From NCBI GenBank assembly GCA_900767195.1, contig CAAFYG010000013.1:1-10730 (forward strand): 10,730 nt of DNA. The letters run 5' to 3'. Source of the stretch: Clostridia bacterium (lineage in GTDB: Bacteria > Bacillota > Clostridia > Christensenellales > Borkfalkiaceae). Position 1 is the stretch's first letter; each line of letters opens with the position of its first letter. The translations under genes and the position numbers were made by a program. Below the pieces are notes generated by a model. It did no database searches. It saw nothing but the letters and a program-made list of their open reading frames with translations, and was not told where the DNA came from. Shown here in pieces: positions 1 through 5,376 of the stretch.

Positions 1-230
1 ACGAAACGGGCAATGCCCGCCCCGGGGGGAAGGCTACATCAAAGGCAGTTATTAAAATTTCAAACGGTTTGAAACAGTCCGTAACGAAACGGGCAATGCC
101 CGCCCCGGGGGGAAGGCTACATCAAAGGCAGTTATTAAAATTTCAAACGGTTTGAAACAGTCGTAACGAAACGGGCGATGCCCGCGTAACGAAACGGGCA
201 ATGCCCGCCTCGGGGGGAAGGCTTGTATCG
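1..230 (+). repeat. Tandem array of hairpin-containing intergenic repeats (period about 83 bp)
   Basis: A unit beginning ACGAAACGGGCAATGCCCGC starts at 1, 84, 166 and 189; the copy at 166 has GATG in place of AATG. The first two copies carry the same downstream segment (a G-rich run, AAGGCTACATCAAAGGCAG, then an AT-rich stretch ending GAAACAGTC). The third copy is only the short hairpin and the fourth diverges after about position 222. Each unit contains the inverted repeat CGGGCA/TGCCCG with a 1-base loop. The G-rich plus AAGGC...ATTAAA portion resembles the right ends of the repeats near 4834 and 6357, so this looks like several right ends of one dispersed family. The minus-strand open frame across it merely translates the repeat. 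Upstream context is cut off by the window edge. Confidence 0.9.
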
Positions 231-270
231 TTTGATTGTATTGTTCGTGAAAATTAAAGGCGCAAAACAC

Positions 271-299
271 TTTACTTTCCGGCGGAAATGTGTTACAAT
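271..299 (+). promoter_or_regulatory. Probable sigma-A promoter for the first membrane-protein gene
   Basis: TTTACT (271-276) and TACAAT (294-299) are separated by 17 bp, close to the TTGACA/TATAAT consensus. Transcription would start near 306 and give a leader of under 20 nt before the ATG at 323. A TATAAT at 303-308 is an alternative -10 box but has no well-placed -35 box. Confidence 0.55.
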
Positions 300-322
300 A
301 TATATAATCGGGTAGGTATACT

Positions 323-1150
323 ATGATGAAATATACTGCGAAATCTTTAAATTATATATTCCGTAACCTCGGCTGGCTGGTGCTGTTCGGTCTGTTCCCC
401 GCCGTGTTTCTTGCCTATTCCATCGATACGGTTACGATTTCCGCGCTTTTACGCGATTACTTCTCGGGCCGCCCGTACGCGAGCTTTTCCGATATCTTTC
501 ATTCCGTTTCTATTTTTAATTTTCGCTCCGTTTCCGCTACGTTCGCCGATATTCTCGGCGTGCTGCTTGCCGTGGCGTGCGTTGCCATGATGATGGCGTT
601 TATGGAAAAACACATGCGCATCGGCAAAAAAACCTGGAACGGGTTGTTTTCGAAACTCAACGACAATCTGCTTTCTACTTTCGGCATTGCCGTGCTGTTT
701 GCCGCGATTTACGAATTGTGGGCGTTGATTACTTCCGCACTTCTGCTCTGCGTTACTTTTATCGCGAGTAAAACCGTGATTTACGCGGTTTCCGCGGCGG
801 TGTGGATCGGCATGCACATTGCGCTGCTGAGCGTGATTTCGCTCTTTTATTTATGGCTGCCGTGTTTGCAGATCACCGGCTTTAAATCGTTTGAAGCGCT
901 TTCGTATTCTTATCAGCTTGCTTCGGGCGTGAAGCGGACGTTCGTATGGGAACAGTTTTTATCGATGGCTGTTTCCGAAATTCTTTTCGGTGCGGTGAGT
1001 ATTTTTGTGCCGTGGGGGTGGCTGAAACTTGTGTTGAATACGGCGGTGTTCGCAGGGCTGATACTGCTTTTCGTTACCCGTATGCAGGTGGCGTATTTCG
1101 ACAGGGCGCAGCTGGAGCGGGCCGATCTCAGGAAATATTATTTCGATTGA
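323..1150 (+). CDS. Hypothetical polytopic membrane protein (275 aa)
   Basis: I do not recognise a named family. The protein is strongly hydrophobic, with about six likely membrane segments at residues 17-33, 75-95, 118-146, 152-180, 210-232 and 236-254. Short basic or polar stretches separate them, for example EKHMRIGKKTW near 95-105. The C-terminus is charged (FDRAQLERADLRKYY). Two adjacent ATG codons open the frame (323 and 326); the upstream GGGTAGGT is a weak ribosome site. The next gene encodes another polytopic membrane protein that ends its last membrane segment in a similar way (VTRMQVAYFDR here, GRRYFLAYDR there). The two may be distant paralogues or partners in one complex. Function is unknown; a transporter-like or membrane-scaffold role is only a guess. 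That it is a real gene is supported by length, hydrophobic pattern and promoter. Confidence 0.85.
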   Translation: MMKYTAKSLNYIFRNLGWLVLFGLFPAVFLAYSIDTVTISALLRDYFSGRPYASFSDIFHSVSIFNFRSVSATFADILGVLLAVACVAMMMAFMEKHMRIGKKTWNGLFSKLNDNLLSTFGIAVLFAAIYELWALITSALLLCVTFIASKTVIYAVSAAVWIGMHIALLSVISLFYLWLPCLQITGFKSFEALSYSYQLASGVKRTFVWEQFLSMAVSEILFGAVSIFVPWGWLKLVLNTAVFAGLILLFVTRMQVAYFDRAQLERADLRKYYFD

Positions 1151-1255
1151 GTTTGTTTTTACGCTTTTGCCGTTGCGCGGTTTCCGGCGAGCGGGCATAA
1201 GGCGGGCATAATACGAATATAAGAATGAAAAATGCGAGAGGTGTAATAAGAAATT

Positions 1256-2344
1256 ATGCGGTTTCGTAATAGTTTAAGACTTTTAATTGAAAATTTCGGG
1301 AACGTTTACAAGATGCTCCTGTATAAACTTGTGGTGACGGCGATTTTTGCCGCGCTTTCCGCCGCTTTGGTAGTGCCGAGACTTGTGACGATTTTCGAAT
1401 CTCCGCAGTGGAGAGAATTTATTTTGCAGATGAAATCGTTTGTGCGGGCGGTGGCGGCCGGCGATACCGTGTATCTCGCTTCGTTTCAGGAAGGCTTTAC
1501 GGGCGAGAACGGCACGGTGCAAAATTTACTGAAATTTTTAAAAGATATGCTGCCTTCGCTGGTGTGGGCGATGATCGGCGTCGTCTTTTTCTATCTTTTA
1601 AAGCGCGTTGCCGATACGCTTTGCAACTACACGGTAGGCGAAATGCTCAACGACAAAATGTCTACTTATGCCGAAACGCCGTTTTCGGGCGCGTTTGTGA
1701 AAGATCTCGGTAAGGCATTTTCTTATTCGATTGTGTATGTGGCGCTGATGTTTTTATACAATACGGCGATGATCGCGCTGTGCTACTTTCTGTTTTTCTA
1801 CCTGCTGAGACTTTTATCTTCGCAACTTTTGCTTTCGCTGTTTTTTACGATAACGTTTGTCGTTTTGGCGGAAGCTCTGAAAATGACGTTGACGGGGTTC
1901 TGGCTGCCTTCGATGACGACGGAAGGGACGAACATCGGCGCGGCGATGCGTTCGCGCGGGAAGATCAACCGCATGCAGTTTAAGAAGATTTTCTCGGCGT
2001 ATGTGGTGTGCGTGTACCTTATTATATTCGTGAACGTGCTGGGGGCGATCGCTACGATCGGAAGCATACTGCTGCTTACGATTCCCGCTTCGTATTATCT
2101 TTTGATCTGCGTACAGTACGTGAATTACTACACGGTGACGGGGCGCAGGTACTTCCTTGCGTACGATCGGGTGTTTGCCGATCCGAGCCGCGGCGATAAC
2201 GTTCACTACCTTGACGCCGTGGGAGAGGCGGAAACAAAGGCGGAAAACGCTGCCGGATCGGGCGAGAGCGGCGTGGCTGCGGAAAACGGCGCTGCGCAAG
2301 CGGAAAACGCTGCGGATAAACACGGCGAAAACGGCGCAGAATAA
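1256..2344 (+). CDS. Hypothetical polytopic membrane protein with Ala/Glu/Asn-rich C-terminal tail (362 aa)
   Basis: Unrecognised integral membrane protein. Likely membrane segments lie near residues 20-41, 100-117, 155-184, 189-209, 247-268 and 270-287. The polar stretch at about 45-98 between the first two segments is probably extracytoplasmic or an interfacial loop. The last segment leads into YYTVTGRRYFLAYDR (291-305), followed by a soluble tail. Residues 324-362 are low complexity, with AEN(A/G)A recurring three times, and probably disordered. The ATG at 1256 is preceded by GAGAGGTG (1236-1243), a somewhat distant ribosome site. It lies 105 bp after the previous membrane protein in the same direction, so cotranscription is possible. 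No catalytic motif is visible and I assign no function. Confidence 0.85.
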   Translation: MRFRNSLRLLIENFGNVYKMLLYKLVVTAIFAALSAALVVPRLVTIFESPQWREFILQMKSFVRAVAAGDTVYLASFQEGFTGENGTVQNLLKFLKDMLPSLVWAMIGVVFFYLLKRVADTLCNYTVGEMLNDKMSTYAETPFSGAFVKDLGKAFSYSIVYVALMFLYNTAMIALCYFLFFYLLRLLSSQLLLSLFFTITFVVLAEALKMTLTGFWLPSMTTEGTNIGAAMRSRGKINRMQFKKIFSAYVVCVYLIIFVNVLGAIATIGSILLLTIPASYYLLICVQYVNYYTVTGRRYFLAYDRVFADPSRGDNVHYLDAVGEAETKAENAAGSGESGVAAENGAAQAENAADKHGENGAE

Positions 2345-2450
2345 TAGCGTTAATCGCAAACGGGATACAATAACGGGCGGCGGATCGGGTTTCGTCGCTC
2401 TTCGTTTTTTAGCGCGGCGAGATTGCGCGCGTATGAAATTGCGTTGGAAA

Positions 2451-2456
2451 CGGAGG
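2451..2456 (+). promoter_or_regulatory. Ribosome binding site fixing the start of the thioredoxin-reductase-like gene
   Basis: CGGAGG lies 8 nt before the ATG at 2465. That ATG also begins the canonical FAD-binding N-terminus (MLDCIIIGGG). It rules against the in-frame ATG at 2423, which would add 14 residues unlike the family. Confidence 0.75.
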
Positions 2457-2464
2457 CGAAAATT

Positions 2465-3334
2465 ATGTTGGATTGTATTATTATCGGCGGAGGCATGGCG
2501 GGGATTTCGGCGGCGCTGACATTGAAGGCGCAGGGACGCGATTTTGTGCTGCTCGGCGCGGAAACGAGCGCGAAGATTAAAAAAGCCGAGCGGATTATGA
2601 ATTATCCCGCGTTTATCGGCGGTACGGGCGAGGAATTGTCTGAGTTGCTTTCGCGACAGGTGGCTGCGGCGGAGATAGAAATCATTCCGGGCAGGGCTGC
2701 CGGAGTGTACGCGGGCGGAGGAAAAGTGACGGTGCAGACGAGCCTGGATCGGTGGCTGGAAGCGAAAACCGTGATTCTGGCGACGGGGGCGGGCGCGGCG
2801 GCGAGCGTGCCCGGCGAGAGCGAGTATATCGGCAGGGGCGTGAGCTATTGCGCCACGTGCGACGGCGCGCTGTATAAAGGAAAAACGGCGGTGGTTGTGG
2901 CAAGTTCTGCGGGCTTTGAAGAGGACGTTGCGCTACTCGAAAACTTCGCGGCGAAGTTGTATTTCGTGCCGCTTTATAAAGGATGCGATTACGTGCCGAA
3001 AAAGCCTGCGACGGAAATTTTTACGGACGCTCTTGTGCGGATCGAGGGGGACTTGCGGGTGAAAAAAGCGGTGTTCCGTTCGCGTGAGGTGGAAACGGAC
3101 GGAGTATTTTTACTGAAAGAAAGCGCGCCGCTCTCGGTGCTTTGCGGCGGCTTGAAAACAGACGGCGCGCATGTGATAACGGATCGGGATATGCGCACGA
3201 ATTTGCCCGGGGTGTTTGCAGCGGGCGACTGCACGGGCAGACCGTATCAGTTGGCGAAGGCGGCGGGCGAGGGGTGCGTTGCGGCCTTTAGTGTTTCACG
3301 GTTTATTGAGTTGCAAGGCGATAAAAAAGATTAA
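2465..3334 (+). CDS. Thioredoxin-reductase-like flavoprotein, NADPH motif absent (candidate ferredoxin-dependent type)
   Basis: The 289-residue product has the low-molecular-weight thioredoxin reductase layout. An N-terminal FAD motif IIIGGGMAG lies at 5-13, and ATGAGA at 106-111. The redox-active site is SYCATCDG (Cys129 and Cys132), and the C-terminal FAD motif is GVFAAGDCTGRPYQLAKAAGEG (249-270). It is slightly shorter than the usual 305-320 residues. In the pyridine-nucleotide domain, the expected GxGxxA/G motif after the active site (typically VVVGGGDSA) reads VVVASSAGF (143-151). The HRRxxxR-type segment that binds the NADPH phosphate is replaced by VPLYKGCDYVPK (168-179). Clostridial ferredoxin-dependent flavin thioredoxin reductases (FFTR) keep FAD and CxxC but lack NADPH motifs, so FFTR is the best inference; a divergent disulphide oxidoreductase is the alternative. 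No thioredoxin or ferredoxin gene is present nearby. Confidence 0.88.
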   Translation: MLDCIIIGGGMAGISAALTLKAQGRDFVLLGAETSAKIKKAERIMNYPAFIGGTGEELSELLSRQVAAAEIEIIPGRAAGVYAGGGKVTVQTSLDRWLEAKTVILATGAGAAASVPGESEYIGRGVSYCATCDGALYKGKTAVVVASSAGFEEDVALLENFAAKLYFVPLYKGCDYVPKKPATEIFTDALVRIEGDLRVKKAVFRSREVETDGVFLLKESAPLSVLCGGLKTDGAHVITDRDMRTNLPGVFAAGDCTGRPYQLAKAAGEGCVAAFSVSRFIELQGDKKD

Positions 3335-3349
3335 AAACGGGTGAGTAAA

Positions 3350-3375
3350 ATCCGTTACGAAACACCCGATGGGTG
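3350..3375 (+). repeat. 26-bp direct repeat, left copy (hairpin CACCC-GAT-GGGTG)
   Basis: This copy is identical over 26 bp to 3719-3744. It contains TTACGAAA followed by the perfect inverted repeat CACCC/GGGTG around GAT. The layout matches the hairpin units at 1-208 (AACGAAACGGGC-AAT/GAT-GCCCG), with compensating stem changes. Confidence 0.9.
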
Positions 3376-3376
3376 G

Positions 3377-3476
3377 CGCGAAGAAAAGCTGCCCCTCATC
3401 CGTCTGTTTCACAGATAGCAAGCCGCCGAGGATGCCTTCGAGGATGCCTTTAGGCGGCAACTCGGCGAGAAAAGCA
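3377..3476 (+). repeat. Structured intergenic repeat, module with GCCGCC...GGCGAGAAAAGC
   Basis: It starts with a GCCCCTCATCCGTC-type segment and carries arms GCCGCC (3422-3427) and GGCGGC (3453-3458). A competing pairing joins CGCCGAG (3424-3430) with CTCGGCG (3461-3467), followed by GAGAAAAGC. Inside lies a 12-bp tandem duplication, GAGGATGCCTTC (3428-3439 and 3440-3451, with one mismatch). The same architecture recurs at 6271-6356 with different stem bases. Confidence 0.75.
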
Positions 3477-3484
3477 AGAAATAG

Positions 3485-3700
3485 AAAACAAGTTGCGCCC
3501 CTTGATTTTCGGAAATTCCTTCCGGAATATTCAGAAAACCAAAAATGGGCTGCTCATAATATGCTGCGCCCCTCATCAGTCAACTCCGTTGACAGCTTCC
3601 CCCCGTGGGGAAGCCACGAAGAGGCTTCCAATGTTTGCTGAATTTTGCGTTGAGCAAAATGAAGCAATCGGAAGCCCGGATCAAAGGCGATATTTAAAAT
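3485..3700 (+). repeat. Modular intergenic repeat, copy A
   Basis: It begins AGAAAACAAGTTGCGCCCCT, as does copy B at 4717. A hairpin follows (3505-3535, with TTCC at the loop), then a GGGCTGC-CATAA-ATGCT-CGCCCCTCATCA block. Next come a GTCAAC/GTTGAC hairpin (3579-3593) and a GCTTCCCC/GGGGAAGC hairpin (3595-3614). Unlike copy B it then has an extra long imperfect hairpin (3623-3676, arms beginning GGCTTCC and ending GGAAGCC). It ends with the ATCAAAGGCGATATTTAAAA right end. The gap from 3335 to 3782 holds these repeats and no supportable gene. Confidence 0.8.
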
Positions 3701-3718
3701 TTTATATTATCGGCGGAG

Positions 3719-3744
3719 ATCCGTTACGAAACACCCGATGGGTG
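3719..3744 (+). repeat. 26-bp direct repeat, right copy
   Basis: Exact second copy of 3350-3375, in the same orientation, 369 bp downstream. Together the two bracket the repeat cluster between the flavoprotein and yihY genes. An in-frame ATG inside it (3738) is probably not a real start codon. Confidence 0.9.
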
Positions 3745-3782
3745 AGTTATATTCTTTCTTCGTTGCGGGCATAATTATCGTT

Positions 3783-4658
3783 ATGAAAGCTTCGAAAAAT
3801 CCCGGCGAGCGTCCGCCGCAAAATATTCATTCGGATTCTACCGATCGCGGCGGCAAAGTGAAAACCGCCGTCCGTTTTTTTAAACGCAAATACGACGTTC
3901 TCGCCCGCAAAAAATATTCTACTCTCGCGGGTACGTTCGTCTATTTTCTCGTGATGTCCGTTATGCCCTTTTCCGTATGGCTTACCATTCTTTTCGGCCG
4001 GATGAATCTTCCCGTGGAGCGCGTTCTCGAAATGCCCGTTTTCGCTTCCGTGGAGGGCGTGCTGAAATTTATCCGCCGCGAAGCAGTGCTTGCCCAGAAA
4101 GGCGCGTCGATCGTGCTGCTTTTCACTTCCCTTTATTCGGCTACGGGACTTTTCTACCACATGCGCCGCGGCGGCGAAATCATTTACGGCTATACCCGCA
4201 AAAAAAGCGGCTGGCGCGTGCGCGCATCCGCATTACTCTTTTCGTTTGCCGTGATGCTCGCTTCCGCGCTTCTGCTTGCCGTGTTTGCGGGCGGCGCGGT
4301 GCTGTTTTCAAAACTTTTTTCCGGCTGGCTGCTTTTTGTATGCGATTATTTTCTGCTGCTTTCCCTTTCTTTTTTTCTCGTGCTGATGCTCAACGCATAC
4401 GTTTGCCCTTATAAAGTGAAAATCGGCGAAATCGTGAAAGGCACGCTTTTCACCGTGGCGGCATGGGCGGCGGCGCTCGCCGGGTTTGCCGTGTATTTGA
4501 AATTCGGCAACACCGGCAGACTGTACGGCGCGATCAGCGCGGCGTTTGTGTTTTTATTGTGGCTGTATGTGCTGATGACCTGCTTTGTGGCGGGCGTGGC
4601 TTTCAACAGCGAGGAAAAATCGCTTTCTGCCGAAAATTCCGAAGAAAAAACGTTATAA
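3783..4658 (+). CDS. YihY/BrkB-family (UPF0761) integral membrane protein (291 aa)
   Basis: Family assignment rests on the overall pattern. A basic N-terminal segment precedes the first membrane helix (LAGTFVYFLVMSVMPFSVWL, 48-67). Next come a SIVLLFTSLYSATGLFYHMR segment (109-128) and an IYGYTRKKSGWRVR cytoplasmic turn (134-147). The C-terminal block has an FGNTGRLYGAISAAFVFLLW signature (241-260) followed by LYVLMTCFVAGVAFNSE, like the FGxYxxxYGxxGxxxxxLLWLY...GAExN end of YihY proteins. About six membrane segments are visible. The molecular function of this family is not settled; the old RNase BN label for it is wrong. I chose ATG 3783 because the upstream ATG 3738 lies inside a repeat copy, but there is no clear ribosome site before 3783, so the exact start is uncertain. 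It converges with the SRP RNA gene. Confidence 0.85.
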   Translation: MKASKNPGERPPQNIHSDSTDRGGKVKTAVRFFKRKYDVLARKKYSTLAGTFVYFLVMSVMPFSVWLTILFGRMNLPVERVLEMPVFASVEGVLKFIRREAVLAQKGASIVLLFTSLYSATGLFYHMRRGGEIIYGYTRKKSGWRVRASALLFSFAVMLASALLLAVFAGGAVLFSKLFSGWLLFVCDYFLLLSLSFFLVLMLNAYVCPYKVKIGEIVKGTLFTVAAWAAALAGFAVYLKFGNTGRLYGAISAAFVFLLWLYVLMTCFVAGVAFNSEEKSLSAENSEEKTL

Positions 4659-4665
4659 AAAATTT

Positions 4666-4683
4666 TTGCCCCCGCGGGGGCAA
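4666..4683. repeat. Perfect 18-bp GC palindrome just after the yihY stop
   Basis: TTGCCCCCGCGGGGGCAA begins 8 nt after the stop codon at 4656-4658. It could form a very stable hairpin and protect or end the mRNA, but no T-run follows it on the + strand. I therefore do not call it a classical intrinsic terminator. Confidence 0.6.
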
Positions 4684-4716
4684 GGAAGAAATTTTAAAAG
4701 ATCGACTATTTGCCTT

Positions 4717-4862
4717 AGAAAACAAGTTGCGCCCCTTGATTGAAAATTTCTGAAAGGAAAATTTCAATCAAAAACGGGCTGCGCATAAAATGCTACGCCC
4801 CTCATCACCACGCTTCGCGCGGAGCTTCCCCCCGGGGGGAAGCCTTGCATAAGGCAGAAATT
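4717..4862 (+). repeat. Modular intergenic repeat, copy B
   Basis: It shares its start with copy A (3485) and the GGGCTGCGCATAAAATGCTA block before CGCCCCTCATCA. Its hairpins occupy the same positions but differ in sequence. They are TTGATTGAAA/TTTCAATCAA (4736-4770), CCACGC/GCGCGG (4808-4822) and the perfect 20-bp palindrome GCTTCCCCCCGGGGGGAAGC (4824-4843). The right end is CTTGCATAAGGCAGAAATTAAA. No gene is visible between 4659 and 4972. Confidence 0.8.
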
Positions 4863-4867
4863 AAAGT

Positions 4868-4927
4868 AAAAAAGCTGACCGAGTATTTGCCGTAAGAGCG
4901 TCAAATACTCGGTAACATCTTTTTTTT
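4868..4927. terminator. Bidirectional intrinsic terminator between yihY and SRP RNA
   Basis: A perfect 12-bp stem, ACCGAGTATTTG (4878-4889) with CAAATACTCGGT (4902-4913), has a 12-nt loop. On the + strand a run of eight T follows at 4920-4927. On the minus strand six T follow (complement of 4868-4873). It suits termination of convergent transcription from yihY (+) and the SRP RNA gene (-). Confidence 0.8.
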
Positions 4928-4972
4928 GGTTTGCATTTGATATATATGTAATCAAACGCAAACCAAAAAAAA
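4919..4972. repeat. Long hairpin with T-run before and A-run after
   Basis: GGTTTGCATTTGAT (4928-4941) pairs with ATCAAACGCAAACC (4951-4964) with one A-C mismatch. The flanking T and A runs extend the stem by about eight A-T pairs. The T-run precedes the stem on both strands, so the hairpin is not itself a standard terminator. The T-run seen on the minus strand (complement of 4965-4972) instead marks the likely 3' end of the SRP RNA. Confidence 0.7.
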
Positions 4973-5240
4973 GCTGCGCGAGCCTTTTTTGCCGGAAAGC
5001 ACCGAAGAGGAAACGCCGCAGGTGACTCCTTCAAAGCTTCCTTATGGCACACGCAAAGCACCGTTTAGTGCTGCTTCGTCCCCGACCTGACACGGTTCGC
5101 GGGTTTACGTTGCATAAGACCTTGATATCTACGTTCCTTACGGCGCGCATCCTTCCATAACTTCCGTCGGGAAAGGCATTCAGCCCGGCTATAGCGGATT
5201 GCCGGTTCAGGGAGCCGCTGCTTCCCCGCCTACGCGCATT
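4973..5240 (-). ncRNA. ffs: Signal recognition particle RNA, large bacterial type (4.5S/scRNA homologue)
   Basis: The minus strand carries the SRP RNA hallmark GTCAGGTC-GGGGAC-GAAGCAGCA (5069-5091), the Ffh-binding helix 8 with a GGGA (GNRA) tetraloop. It is preceded by CGAACCGT and followed by GTGTGCC. Its 5' part has GGCGGGGAAGCAGCGG and GGCAATCCGCT, matching my recollection of the Bacillus subtilis scRNA Alu-like domain. So this is the long, roughly 270-nt Firmicutes form rather than the short 4.5S form. Ends are estimated. The 5' end sits 7 nt after a TATACT box, and the 3' end just before a run of eight T. GCGCG near the 5' end can pair with CGCGC near the 3' end. With Ffh, the RNA targets membrane and secreted proteins to the translocon. 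It is divergent from the Mrp gene. Confidence 0.93.
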
Positions 5241-5246
5241 ATAATC

Positions 5247-5275
5247 AGTATACCACATTTTTTTAAAAAAAGCAA
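5247..5275 (-). promoter_or_regulatory. Promoter of the SRP RNA gene
   Basis: On the minus strand, TTGCTT (5270-5275) and TATACT (5247-5252) are spaced by 17 bp. The predicted start is near 5240, which matches the beginning of the SRP RNA. Confidence 0.7.
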
Positions 5276-5294
5276 CCGTTTTTCCGTCTTTTGC

Positions 5295-5324
5295 TTGACT
5301 TTTACGCCGGAATCGCGCTATAAT
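5295..5324 (+). promoter_or_regulatory. mrp: Promoter of the Mrp-family ATPase gene
   Basis: TTGACT (5295-5300) and a perfect TATAAT (5319-5324) are separated by 18 bp. The start would lie near 5331, leaving a leader of about 45 nt. It diverges from the SRP RNA promoter, with about 20 bp between the two -35 boxes. Confidence 0.75.
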
Positions 5325-5376
5325 GGATATAATGTATTTATAATTCTTTCGTTTCAGGGAGGTTGCTTGAAAAATT

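Noticed and set aside
1..230. Possible CRISPR array because of regular repeats
   Set aside because: The whole 83-bp unit, including what would be spacers, is repeated between the first two copies, and the third unit is only 23 bp long. This is a tandem repeat, not repeat-spacer architecture.
52..270. Minus-strand open frame of 72 codons in the left repeat array
   Set aside because: The translation itself repeats with the DNA repeat (FPPRRALPVSLR and FPPGRALPVSLR), with no ribosome site and no protein-like features.
2423..2464. In-frame ATG at 2423 as the start of the thioredoxin-reductase-like gene
   Set aside because: A good ribosome site (2451-2456) lies between it and the ATG at 2465, and the family starts directly at the FAD-binding strand.
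3369..3774. Short plus-strand open frames in the flavoprotein-yihY gap
   Set aside because: They translate repeat modules (CAPHQ, PRGEATKRL and similar repeat-derived strings), lack ribosome sites and cross the hairpins.
3738..3782. Upstream ATG at 3738 as the start of the YihY-family gene
   Set aside because: It lies inside the 26-bp repeat hairpin (CCCGATGGG). The extra 15 residues are not expected for the family, and the ATG at 3783 precedes a natural basic N-terminus.
4928..4964. Second long hairpin as an independent intrinsic terminator
   Set aside because: The T-run precedes the stem on both strands and an A-run follows it, which is the wrong order for intrinsic termination.
5031..5258. 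Minus-strand open frame of 75 codons across the SRP RNA
   Set aside because: The interval carries conserved SRP RNA sequence and a promoter. The frame is an accident of that RNA gene.
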